64,000 bases of DNA from UBA1764 sp045642565 (lineage in GTDB: Bacteria; Bacillota; Clostridia; Peptostreptococcales; Anaerovoracaceae), in assembly GCA_045642565.1 (NCBI GenBank), contig JAZUJE010000017.1:1-64000 (forward strand), read 5' to 3'. Below, one piece after another: positions 35,031 to 43,115 of the stretch. The stretch's first letter is position 1. Each line of letters starts with the position of its first letter. A program made the position numbers and the translations under genes. The notes beneath the pieces are model-generated. The model did not search any database. It worked only from the letters and a program-made list of their open reading frames with translations, and was not told the DNA's origin.

Positions 35031-36362
35031 CTAATTCATCCATTTATTAATAAGCCCTTGATCTGTAACTGAAATGTCTGCACCTTTTAAATTATAAGAA
35101 TCAGCATCAAATGCCCAAAAAACTTTGTATTGAGCAAATTCTGTAAATTCAACAAGCGTGTCACTATCGTACTCGCCTGCCATATCCACTTGCGGATTAA
35201 GATTAATATTCAGTTTGCTGTTAATACTGTCCACACTATCTCCTATTTTAATTCCATTGAACAATTCACAACCTTCTGTCCAACAGCTTATACCAAAAAT
35301 ATAATTCTCATCTGTCGGATCTCCATATGTTTTACTTAAAAAATAGTACCCAAACGGATTATCGGTGTAATAGAACATATTAGCCCCATTGTTAACATAC
35401 GAAGAAAAATTATATCCATATTGTGAAGTCACATAAGAGACCTGCTTACCAATTACAAGTGCCTCTCCCGATGTGAACCCCAACGACGGGGATTCAACAT
35501 TTTGATTTCCTTTTGTAGGATCGCTTACAATAATAGGTTCTGGTTCTATATTAATTTTACCAGTTAAAAAGTCTTCTTTGTCATATCGTTCATATTCACC
35601 ATAAACCAACAGCTTATTCTCTTTTTCATCATATGTATCTTGCCTAATAATATAGCCATTTTCGTCACGAGTAATTATAGTTTTTTGAACATTATCACCA
35701 TATATTCTTCTTTGTACATTTGCAAATCCTTTATTATCAAATTCATATTCAAATTCATAAACTATAGTTTCCGTATTACTGTTATTAACTATAGTCTTTG
35801 CTTCTCTTATCAAAAGATTTGCATCATTATATTCATAATCAATAGTTGTAATAGTTCCATCTTCTGTTTGTTTAACACTCTTTATTTTATTTCCAGAAGC
35901 ATCATAAGTATATTCAATACATTCAATTAAACTACCGTCATCACGATATGTACTGCAGCTTAGTACTCGCCACTCATTATCGTACTTTAAAATTTCATAT
36001 CCATCATCATATACATTAGCATCATTAGCAGGATTAGTACGCTTATATCCTTTTGATTCACGCGAAGAAGTATTAGGTTCTTCATATTCTATATAATGAT
36101 GTCCCGGAATCGCTTCAGTAAGTAAATATGTTTCATTCTTTGATTTATAAGCACCCGTTTCATAATATTCAGTATAAAAATACCATGTTGGGTTGTTATT
36201 TCCATCATAATCATACTCACGAATAGTAATATAATCATTTGGTTCAACTTGCGTGCTTGGACTTAAATCAGTTTTAGTCTCTACAGTAGCATACTTTGAT
36301 GCACAACCAAAGAAAGTAAAAAACATCAATACGCATATTAGCAATGAGATAAATTTTTTCAT
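35031..36362 (-). CDS. Lipoprotein with YD-like repeats
   Basis: A 443-residue predicted lipoprotein; the signal ends in lipobox FFGC with Cys20. Residues ~45-290 contain degenerate YD/RHS-like beta-repeats (YDYDGNNNPTWYF, YTYDASGNKIKSV, YEYNDANLLIREA, TRDENGYIIRQDTYD). After a ~30-residue linker the C-terminal ~150 residues form a separate domain (SYVTSQYGYN, GIKIGDSVDSINSKL) of unknown family. It is the last gene of the ffh-trmD operon, 18 bases after trmD, with AGGGTG before the ATG. Function unknown; an RHS toxin is unlikely, as the length and a conserved core are lacking. Confidence 0.72.
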   Translation of the reverse strand: MKKFISLLICVLMFFTFFGCASKYATVETKTDLSPSTQVEPNDYITIREYDYDGNNNPTWYFYTEYYETGAYKSKNETYLLTEAIPGHHYIEYEEPNTSSRESKGYKRTNPANDANVYDDGYEILKYDNEWRVLSCSTYRDDGSLIECIEYTYDASGNKIKSVKQTEDGTITTIDYEYNDANLLIREAKTIVNNSNTETIVYEFEYEFDNKGFANVQRRIYGDNVQKTIITRDENGYIIRQDTYDEKENKLLVYGEYERYDKEDFLTGKINIEPEPIIVSDPTKGNQNVESPSLGFTSGEALVIGKQVSYVTSQYGYNFSSYVNNGANMFYYTDNPFGYYFLSKTYGDPTDENYIFGISCWTEGCELFNGIKIGDSVDSINSKLNINLNPQVDMAGEYDSDTLVEFTEFAQYKVFWAFDADSYNLKGADISVTDQGLINKWMN

Positions 36363-36380
36363 AATGTCACCCTATTACAT

Positions 36381-37121
36381 TCAAATACTATTTTTGACTT
36401 TTTCCAAAATTTTTATTTCATCTTTGCTCAAGTCTTTATGATTAGTAATAAAACTATCAAACATATCCGGCCTGCGCTCTTTAGTCAATAATAAAGATTG
36501 TTCAAATTGCCATAAATGAATTAATTTATGATTGCCGTTAAATAACAGCTCCGGAACTTCAATCCCCTCATATTCTCTTGGTTTAGTATATTGAGGATAT
36601 TCCAAAAGGCCGGAATAAATTGACTCTTCATTAAGAGATTCATTTGAGCCTAAAACTCCCGGGACAAGTCTGCTGACAGAATCAATCATAACCATGGCAG
36701 CAAGCTCGCCTCCAGTTAAAACGTAGTCACCAATAGAGACCTCTTCCATGTTCCAGTAATCAATAATTCGTTGATCTATGCCTTCATAATGTCCACACAA
36801 TACTGTAATTTCTTCTTCTTTTGATAATTCTTCAATTAAAGATTGATTAAGGATTCGTCCTCTTGGAGACATATAAATAATTCTCTTTTTTCCCAAGTTT
36901 AACGATTTTAATGCATCAAAAGCCGGCTGACACAACATCACCATACCAGCGCCTCCGCCAAAAGGAGTATCATCTGTACGATTATGTTTGTCGGTACTAA
37001 AATCCCGGATATTGATAATATTAATATCCAAAATTCCATTATCAACCGCTCTACCTAAAATGCTTTCGCTTGTAATCGGGGTGAACATTTCAGGGAATTG
37101 TGTGAGAATATTAATTTTCAT
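36381..37121 (-). CDS. trmD: tRNA (guanine-N1)-methyltransferase TrmD
   Basis: A 246-residue SPOUT-class enzyme that forms m1G37 in tRNAs with a G36pG37 sequence and so prevents frameshifting. FGGGAGMVMLCQP, MSPRGRILNQ, CGHYEGIDQRIIDYW and SIGDYVLTGGELA, which forms the knot that binds SAM, are all conserved. Length is normal. Coupled by TAATG to rimM in the standard ffh-rpsP-khpA-rimM-trmD order. Confidence 0.98.
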   Translation of the reverse strand: MKINILTQFPEMFTPITSESILGRAVDNGILDINIINIRDFSTDKHNRTDDTPFGGGAGMVMLCQPAFDALKSLNLGKKRIIYMSPRGRILNQSLIEELSKEEEITVLCGHYEGIDQRIIDYWNMEEVSIGDYVLTGGELAAMVMIDSVSRLVPGVLGSNESLNEESIYSGLLEYPQYTKPREYEGIEVPELLFNGNHKLIHLWQFEQSLLLTKERRPDMFDSFITNHKDLSKDEIKILEKVKNSI

Positions 37122-37615
37122 TAAGAAAAAAGCCCTTCGATCACATGAATAACCATAACATTGTTATTGGTATCCACTTCTTTTATAAATTCTTTTACTG
37201 CCGGAACCATATGCTCAGTTCCGCTTTCGTCCTTAATAACATATATATCCTGCGCAGGATTTTGAATCACATCAACAAGCTTACCTAAAACTTTATTATC
37301 TTCACTAATGCAATTCATTCCAAGTAAATCTTGAACAAAATAAGTATCATCAGGAATATCCCAAAGCTTATCCTTGTCCAAGAACAATTCTTTATTTCTA
37401 AGAGTTTCTGCTACATTTCTATCAGGAGAAATATTTAACTTTAATACAACCATATTTTTCTGATAGCGAACTTTTTCTATTTCAGCTGGGATATCTTCAA
37501 CCCAAAGTTCCTTTATAGCAGAAAAGCGGGTTTGCTCATCAGTATATGGGAACACCCGCACTTCTCCTCTTACCCCAACCGGGGCGGTTATTTTTCCGAG
37601 TTTAATTTTATCCAT
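37121..37615 (-). CDS. rimM: Ribosome maturation factor RimM
   Basis: A 164-residue two-domain protein. The N-terminal RimM domain (LGKITAPVGVRGEVRVFPYTD) and C-terminal PRC-barrel (about 85-164, including VQDLLGMNC and MVPAVKEFIKEVD) match the family, which helps 30S assembly and binds S19. Coupled by TAATG to khpA and to trmD. Confidence 0.96.
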   Translation of the reverse strand: MDKIKLGKITAPVGVRGEVRVFPYTDEQTRFSAIKELWVEDIPAEIEKVRYQKNMVVLKLNISPDRNVAETLRNKELFLDKDKLWDIPDDTYFVQDLLGMNCISEDNKVLGKLVDVIQNPAQDIYVIKDESGTEHMVPAVKEFIKEVDTNNNVMVIHVIEGLFS

Positions 37616-37848
37616 TAGGATACAATCTCCACAATAACCTTCTTGTTTTGTTTTACGGCAGCAGCTTTTACAACAGTTCTAAGAGCTTTTGCTATACGTC
37701 CCTGCTTGCCGATTACCTTGCCCATGTCCTTTTCCGCAACCTTCAGTTCAATTACAATTGAATCGCCTCTTGCGGGAAGTTCTCTAACATTAACTTCATC
37801 AGGGCTGCTTACTAAAGACTTGGCAATGGTTTCTACTAAACTTACCAT
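37615..37848 (-). CDS. khpA: KH-domain RNA-binding protein KhpA
   Basis: A 77-residue single KH domain. The GxxG loop appears as GKVIGKQGRIAKALRTVVKAAA. KhpA binds RNA, often with KhpB, and affects cell size and RNA stability in Gram-positives. It lies between rpsP and rimM as usual. Confidence 0.95.
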   Translation of the reverse strand: MVSLVETIAKSLVSSPDEVNVRELPARGDSIVIELKVAEKDMGKVIGKQGRIAKALRTVVKAAAVKQNKKVIVEIVS

Positions 37849-37863
37849 TGTGACTCCTTATCT

Positions 37864-38106
37864 TTATTCAATGATGCCTGCCTTCTTAAGAAGAGCTTTT
37901 GCTGTTTCTGTTGGTTGTGCGCCTGTTGCAAGCCACTTCTTTGCAGCCTCTGCATCAATATTGATTTCAACTGGCTTTGTAAGTGGATTATATGTACCGA
38001 TTTCTTCGATGCACTTTCCATCTCTTGCAGTTCTTTGATCAGCAACAACTACTCTGTAAAAAGGTGCCTTGTGTGCGCCCATTCTTCTTAATCTGATTTT
38101 TACCAT
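37864..38106 (-). CDS. rpsP: 30S ribosomal protein S16
   Basis: An 80-residue bS16. The N-terminus VKIRLRRMGAHKAPFYRVVVAD with R-D-G-K-C/R-x-IEEIGTYNP is diagnostic. AAAGGAG lies 6 bases before the ATG. Part of the ffh-rpsP-khpA-rimM-trmD operon. Confidence 0.98.
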   Translation of the reverse strand: MVKIRLRRMGAHKAPFYRVVVADQRTARDGKCIEEIGTYNPLTKPVEINIDAEAAKKWLATGAQPTETAKALLKKAGIIE

Positions 38107-38132
38107 TTTCTTTCTCCTTTAATACTTAAAAC

Positions 38133-39461
38133 TTAGAAACCCATGAACTTGCGTCCTGGCTTGAAGCGGCCACTGTTCATTTGTTTCATCAGTTTTTTCG
38201 CTTCATCATATTTTTTTATAAGGCTGTTAACCTTAGTTACCGTTGTTCCGGAGCCTGCGGCAATACGTTTACGTCTGCTCGCATCAAGAATACGAGGATC
38301 CTTGCGTTCTTCTTTTGTCATAGACTGAATAATCGCTTCCATGGTCTTGAACTCTTTTTCAGCTTGATCTTCCTGTTCATCAGAAATTCTGGCTGCGCCA
38401 GGAATCATGGAAAGCATTTTACCAAGTCCGCCCATATTTCTTATCTGTCCAAATTGATCTAAAAAATCTTCTAAATCAAATTTATTCTTAGCTAATTTTT
38501 TTTCAAGTTCTTCAGCTTTTTTCTGGTCAAAGCTATCTTGCGCTTTTTCTATAAGCGTCATTACATCGCCCATACCAAGAATTCTTTGAGCCATTCTGTC
38601 CGGATGGAAAGCCTCAAGTGCATCAAGCTTTTCACCCATACCGACGAACTTAATCGGCCTGCCTGTTACACTTTTTACTGACAATGCTGCACCACCTCTG
38701 GTGTCACCATCAAGCTTAGTCATGATAATACCATCAATTCCTAAAGCTTCATGAAAAGCATTTGCCGCAGTAACAGCATCCTGCCCGGTCATTGCGTCAA
38801 CAACAAGAAGTATTTCGTGAGGCTTAACTTCTTTCTTGATTCGAACTAACTCTTCCATCAGTTCTTCATCAACATGAAGACGACCAGCAGTATCAACTAA
38901 AAGAACATTGAGCCCTTTTTTCTCAGCTTCTTTTTTCGCATCACATGCAATCTTCGCAGGATCTTTACAGGATCTATCCGTATAAACAGGAACATCTACC
39001 TGAGACCCAACAACCTCTAATTGATCAATGGCGGCTGGTCTTTGAACGTCACAGGCAGCAAGCATAGGATGCTTACCTTCTTTTTTTAAGTAAGCTGCAA
39101 GTTTCGCGGTGGTTGTAGTTTTACCAGTACCCTGAAGACCAACCATCAAAATTGTTGTAAATCCACTTGGGCTATATGTCAGCTTTGAATTAGTTCCACC
39201 CATAAGGGCTGTTAATTCGTCACTTACAATCTTAATTACCATCTGGCCCGGAGTGAGAGACTTCATAACCTCTTCACCCATGGCTTTTTCTTTTACAGTC
39301 GTTACAAATTCTTTAACAACCTTAAAGTTTACATCGGCTTCAAGAAGTGCAAGCTTTACCTCTCGCATTGCTTCATCAATATCTTTTTCAGATAAAATGC
39401 CTTTTCCGGTGAGCTTTTTAAAAACCTCATTCAGTTTTTCAGATAGATTTTCAAATGCCAT
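38133..39461 (-). CDS. ffh: Signal recognition particle GTPase Ffh
   Basis: A 442-residue SRP54. The N domain (1-~90), G domain with GLQGTGKTTTTAKLA, DVQRPAAIDQL, DTAGRLHVDEE and TKLDGDTRGG, and the methionine-rich M domain that binds SRP RNA and signal sequences are complete. The start at 39461 (MAFENLS) is chosen because AGAGGGA lies 3-8 bases upstream; the longer frame to 39482 has no such site. It overlaps ylxM by 11 bases. The SRP RNA gene is not in this window. Confidence 0.97.
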   Translation of the reverse strand: MAFENLSEKLNEVFKKLTGKGILSEKDIDEAMREVKLALLEADVNFKVVKEFVTTVKEKAMGEEVMKSLTPGQMVIKIVSDELTALMGGTNSKLTYSPSGFTTILMVGLQGTGKTTTTAKLAAYLKKEGKHPMLAACDVQRPAAIDQLEVVGSQVDVPVYTDRSCKDPAKIACDAKKEAEKKGLNVLLVDTAGRLHVDEELMEELVRIKKEVKPHEILLVVDAMTGQDAVTAANAFHEALGIDGIIMTKLDGDTRGGAALSVKSVTGRPIKFVGMGEKLDALEAFHPDRMAQRILGMGDVMTLIEKAQDSFDQKKAEELEKKLAKNKFDLEDFLDQFGQIRNMGGLGKMLSMIPGAARISDEQEDQAEKEFKTMEAIIQSMTKEERKDPRILDASRRKRIAAGSGTTVTKVNSLIKKYDEAKKLMKQMNSGRFKPGRKFMGF

Positions 39462-39696
39462 TTTCCCTCTTCCACCGTGCAACTAAGCCAAGTTTATCTT
39501 CATAAAAACGAAGTTTCTTTTCAGCACTCTTTAGGCCACTTGAAACCGCTTGTTTACTGACACCAACGCTATCAGCGATTTCTGTCAGAGAACAATTCTC
39601 ATCATGATATAATCTTACGAACTCTTGCTGTCTATCTGAAAGCAATGGCCCATAAAAATCAAACAATATGCTGATTTCAAACGACTCTTCCAACAT
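39451..39696 (-). CDS. ylxM: YlxM-like helix-turn-helix protein, SRP-associated
   Basis: An 81-residue sigma-70 region 4-like HTH (LLSDRQQEFVRLYHDENCSLTEIADSVGVSKQAVSSGLK) of the YlxM/p13 family, which sits before ffh and is thought to modulate SRP. It is shorter than the usual ~105-115 residues, lacking the C-terminal coiled part. It is transcribed from a near-consensus promoter only a few bases upstream, without a Shine-Dalgarno sequence. Confidence 0.9.
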   Translation of the reverse strand: MLEESFEISILFDFYGPLLSDRQQEFVRLYHDENCSLTEIADSVGVSKQAVSSGLKSAEKKLRFYEDKLGLVARWKRENGI

Positions 39697-39705
39697 AACG
39701 TGTAT

Positions 39706-39733
39706 ATTATATCAAAATTAAAGAGACTGTCAA
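39706..39733 (-). promoter_or_regulatory. Consensus, leaderless-type promoter of ylxM-ffh-trmD
   Basis: Perfect TTGACA (39728-39733), 16 bases, perfect TATAAT (39706-39711), then 9 bases to the ylxM ATG. The transcription start should fall about 3 bases before the ATG. The -35 box is built into the left arm of the preceding terminator. Confidence 0.8.
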
Positions 39734-39756
39734 GCATTTTGTTTGACAGTCTCTTT
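39720..39756 (-). terminator. Terminator of the GntR-ABC operon
   Basis: Fourteen-base stem AAAGAGACTGTCAA/TTGACAGTCTCTTT with a 9-nt loop and T-runs on both sides, 38 bases past the ABC permease stop codon. Confidence 0.88.
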
Positions 39757-39793
39757 TTTATCTTTTATACCCCTTTTGAATTGGCTAAAAACC

Positions 39794-41950
39794 TTATAAA
39801 TACTGGTCTACCAGCTTTTGAACTACTACAGGAAGCTTGCTATAATCTGCCCATGCATTGTAGATTTCATATCCCCTATTAGATATTTTATACGAAGCCC
39901 CAACTCCATCTTCTGGATAAATATATTCTATTTCATAACTAACATATATCATAATCAGACGATTATCTTTATCATGAACACTTGACATTGCAGTATAGCA
40001 GTCATTTGATAGTATTGCTTGCTGAAGATCAGTATCACTTACAACAACAAAACCATCTTTTGATTCTGGAAGTCCAACATAGGAACCTGATTCCATTGTG
40101 CCCCAATCATAGACTACACCGTCTTCCAAATCTACCTCAGGTTTTGTAAGCAATATAAATCCAGTCTTTTCATTTGGCATCATGTAGTCAAGCAGGCCAT
40201 ATCCTGCTAGAACAGCCATTGTTCGTTCATAGTCCTCATTAATATTTAATGAAGAATCAATGAAGCATTCTTCTTGGCCATTATCAAAATTTGTTGAACT
40301 ATTCATACTAATGTAATGACATGCATCATAGTCATGCAATTTTGATTCAGGAACAACTTCGCTAATATAAACTGATATAAGAGGAATCTTGTGAGAAATT
40401 GCCTCTTCATATGTTCTCCCACTTAAATCAGCTGTAAGTGCAGTGATAAATTCTTTCTTAAACTCAGTGTTATCATTTAGATTAAACATTGTGTTCTGCA
40501 TTTCATCAAGATTATAGTTTATTGAACTATTAATTGATACATGCATATTTTCCGGATTATACATTAAGAACTCATCTGCATATTGATTAATTTCTTTTGA
40601 TTCAAAGACAGATTTGAATTCAGTATTTCCGTTAAAGAATTCAATCGGAATATCATGATAACGTCTAGTCATTGTCTTTCCGTTCTTTAAGTTATATGTA
40701 ATGCTCATATACTCAAAATCATCCCCTTCTCTAGGGTCGTCTTTAAGATCAATGATTCCTTGATGAATTCCTCTTAAATTTCTGATGTTGTCTGCGGTTC
40801 TGACTTCTTCATCCCACCAATCATTGCCAACATAACTACAGCTATAGCTGACGCTATCAATATTTTCTTCATTTGGTATCCTCTTTTCAAATCCTAAAAT
40901 ATCAAACTTAAATCCCAAAGCAATAAGCAATGTTATTGCTGCACAAATGATGAAAGTAACAAGCCCTTTGAGATTAAAGATCTTAAAGCTCTTATTAATA
41001 ATCATCCAGCCGATAATAAAGCCTACGAAGCCCCCAATTGCAAGCCCTATCCAAAGCCCATCATTAAGTTCAGACATCAAAGCTGCCATTCCTGTAGCAG
41101 GAATAAAAGTAAAAATAAATGCAATAATGTATTTAATAAACTTAAATACATAGCTATCTCCAGCTCTTTCAAGTTCTCTCTTCTGATAGAATATATAAGC
41201 AATAACTGAAATTACAATAGCAACTGCAATATATATAAGAACTGCAAGTTTTGATATTGGATAAACAAATCCATATACAGCTGGATGCATGTTTGTAACC
41301 TGGTTCCAGAAGCCATCAGAAATTTCAAATCCATAAAGGAATAATGCTCCATAGCCCATCATAGAAATCCACATAACAGGAAGAATAAAGTTCATTGCTC
41401 CGGCAGTTAGGATGTGAATAATGGTATTTCCAGAAACCATTCCTGCAAGCACGGAAATAGAATATGTAAAGAAAATAATTACAAAATTCCAAAGCAGCGT
41501 GAATAGTATTGACTTTGCAGTAAATGCCTTAGCAATTGTTGCAGATGCCTCCAAGATAAATCCACTTAGGATCATAGGTCTTAAACAAATCATAATAATG
41601 GAGTTAATTGCAACAGGAAGAACTGTTAATACTAAGCCACTAAAATAATTTGTTAAGAATAAGCTCTTTCTTGAGAAAGGCATAGTGTGCATTGCTGTTG
41701 TGCTATTCACCTTTGCTAAATAGCTAAACATAATTGCAGCACTGATAATTGGCATAGCAACGCCAAAAAACAAATATGCAAAATTGGTCTTGCTAATCAT
41801 ACCTAAAACTGTGGCTTCATAGAGATGATCCATCTCCATGAGAAGAACAAAGTTTGTGCTGAGGAAGTATGCCATAAAGATTACAGCACCAAAGCCCCAG
41901 AATCTTTTTAAATTCTCTTTAAGCAGAGGCCAAGAAATTGTTTTGCTCAT
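39794..41950 (-). CDS. ABC transporter permease with large external domain
   Basis: A 718-residue permease. The first ~370 residues hold about eight to ten hydrophobic segments. The remaining ~350 are hydrophilic with Asn/Asp-rich beta-like stretches and no further helix, consistent with a large extracytoplasmic C-terminal domain such as is seen in YtrC-like/DUF6449 proteins. It probably exports or senses a cell-wall-active compound with the ATPase at 41950, under the GntR regulator. Domain name from memory; substrate unknown. Confidence 0.8.
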   Translation of the reverse strand: MSKTISWPLLKENLKRFWGFGAVIFMAYFLSTNFVLLMEMDHLYEATVLGMISKTNFAYLFFGVAMPIISAAIMFSYLAKVNSTTAMHTMPFSRKSLFLTNYFSGLVLTVLPVAINSIIMICLRPMILSGFILEASATIAKAFTAKSILFTLLWNFVIIFFTYSISVLAGMVSGNTIIHILTAGAMNFILPVMWISMMGYGALFLYGFEISDGFWNQVTNMHPAVYGFVYPISKLAVLIYIAVAIVISVIAYIFYQKRELERAGDSYVFKFIKYIIAFIFTFIPATGMAALMSELNDGLWIGLAIGGFVGFIIGWMIINKSFKIFNLKGLVTFIICAAITLLIALGFKFDILGFEKRIPNEENIDSVSYSCSYVGNDWWDEEVRTADNIRNLRGIHQGIIDLKDDPREGDDFEYMSITYNLKNGKTMTRRYHDIPIEFFNGNTEFKSVFESKEINQYADEFLMYNPENMHVSINSSINYNLDEMQNTMFNLNDNTEFKKEFITALTADLSGRTYEEAISHKIPLISVYISEVVPESKLHDYDACHYISMNSSTNFDNGQEECFIDSSLNINEDYERTMAVLAGYGLLDYMMPNEKTGFILLTKPEVDLEDGVVYDWGTMESGSYVGLPESKDGFVVVSDTDLQQAILSNDCYTAMSSVHDKDNRLIMIYVSYEIEYIYPEDGVGASYKISNRGYEIYNAWADYSKLPVVVQKLVDQYL

Positions 41951-42663
41951 TACTTTATGCCTCCTTCCATTTCATCAAAGAATAAATCTTCAAGATTCAT
42001 TAAACCACCTTTGGTTTCAAGTTCATCAAGATCTGTGTGTTCAAACTTAATAGCACCTTTGTACATAATACCAATAGTATCAACAAGTCCTTCAAGTTCA
42101 CGAAGGTTATGAGAAGAAACAAGTACTGTCATCTGTCTTTCAGCTACATCAGCAACTATATACTTCCAAACTTTTCTCCTTACAATTGGGTCTAATCCAT
42201 CAACCGGTTCGTCAAGGATAAGGTACTCTGGCATTGTACTCATTGTAAGTACAAATGCAGCCTGTTTTTGCATACCCTTTGAGAACTTAGAAAGTTTCTT
42301 TGTTTCTGGCAACTCAAAAGCATTTACCAGTTCATGATATCTTTCTTCGTTCCAGTTTTTATAAATCTGTTTGTAAAACTTAGCTTCGGATTTTAAGTTA
42401 TATCCCGAATAGAAATATAACTCATCTGGAATAATTCCAAGCTTTTCTTTAATAGCAATATTATCATAAACATCTTGGCCATCCATTTTGACAGTGCCTT
42501 CGTTCTGCCTATAAACTCCGATAAGATGTTTAATTAATGTCGTCTTTCCGGATCCGTTTACACCAATAAGTCCATAAATTGAGCCTTTATTGACTTTAAG
42601 CTGTAAGCCCCTAAGTGCTTCAAAGTCGTCAAAGTTTTTAAATAATCCTTCTACTTCTATCAC
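41950..42663 (-). CDS. ABC transporter ATP-binding protein (YtrB-like)
   Basis: A 237-residue ATPase with Walker A GVNGSGKTTLIKHL, signature KFSKGMQKQAAF, Walker B YLILDEPVDGLDP and the H-loop VSSHNLREL. The length is typical of bacitracin-type exporter ATPases. The start is GTG, overlapping the gntR stop (GTGA). Coupled by TAATG to the permease. Confidence 0.94.
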   Translation of the reverse strand: MIEVEGLFKNFDDFEALRGLQLKVNKGSIYGLIGVNGSGKTTLIKHLIGVYRQNEGTVKMDGQDVYDNIAIKEKLGIIPDELYFYSGYNLKSEAKFYKQIYKNWNEERYHELVNAFELPETKKLSKFSKGMQKQAAFVLTMSTMPEYLILDEPVDGLDPIVRRKVWKYIVADVAERQMTVLVSSHNLRELEGLVDTIGIMYKGAIKFEHTDLDELETKGGLMNLEDLFFDEMEGGIK

Positions 42664-43040
42664 TTTATAGATCCCCCTTTCTGAACTATCTCAACTAGTC
42701 TTCTTTCAATCTCTTCTTTAGAAATTCCCATAAACATTAGCTCACTTACGCAAGACTCAATCGCACCATATAGCTTTTCGGTTTGCGCAAAATCCGGAGC
42801 TTGCTTACCCTCAGAAACAAAACAGCCTCTGCCAGACACAGTATATATCCAGCCCTGCGCTTCTAAGCTTCTAAAAGCTTTAGCAATAGTATTTGGGTTA
42901 ACAGTAAGCTGGGCGCTTAAATCACGCACAGATGGTAATTTATCATTTGGTTTAAATTCACCAGCAATAATCATTGCCTTTACGCCATCTACTATTTGTT
43001 CATGTATGGATTTCTTTGTTCTCAAATCCAATTCAAACAT
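42660..43040 (-). CDS. GntR-family (YtrA-subgroup) transcriptional regulator
   Basis: A 126-residue repressor: an N-terminal winged HTH of GntR type (TKKSIHEQIVDGVKAMIIAGEF, LPSVRDLSAQLTVNPNTIAKAFRSLE) and a short C-terminal helical tail, the YtrA layout. It is the first gene of the exporter operon and probably represses it through the inverted repeat at 43067-43095. YtrA-type regulators often respond to wall antibiotics or envelope stress; the inducer here is unknown. Confidence 0.92.
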   Translation of the reverse strand: MFELDLRTKKSIHEQIVDGVKAMIIAGEFKPNDKLPSVRDLSAQLTVNPNTIAKAFRSLEAQGWIYTVSGRGCFVSEGKQAPDFAQTEKLYGAIESCVSELMFMGISKEEIERRLVEIVQKGGSIK

Positions 43041-43066
43041 TCCCTATTTTTCCTTTCTAACTAAAA

Positions 43067-43095
43067 ACAGTGTACTACCTGTAATAGTACACTGT
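43067..43095. promoter_or_regulatory. GntR/YtrA operator
   Basis: Perfect 11-base inverted repeat ACAGTGTACTA-N7-TAGTACACTGT centred on the promoter of the gntR-ABC operon. Position and symmetry fit autorepression by the product of 42660-43040. Confidence 0.8.
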
Positions 43096-43098
43096 CAA
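43069..43098 (-). promoter_or_regulatory. Promoter of the gntR-ABC operon
   Basis: TTGACA (43093-43098) and TACACT (43069-43074) with an 18-base spacer. Both hexamers overlap the operator arms. The leader of ~22 bases carries AAAGGA. Confidence 0.72.
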
Positions 43099-43115
43099 CA
43101 GTTTTTTGAAAAATT

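Noticed and set aside
35031..36362. RHS/polymorphic toxin
   Set aside because: Lipoprotein of 443 residues without an RHS core cage motif or a toxin-immunity pair next to it.
37842..38048. Overlapping frame on the rpsP strand
   Set aside because: Out-of-frame shadow of rpsP, whose own product is unmistakable.
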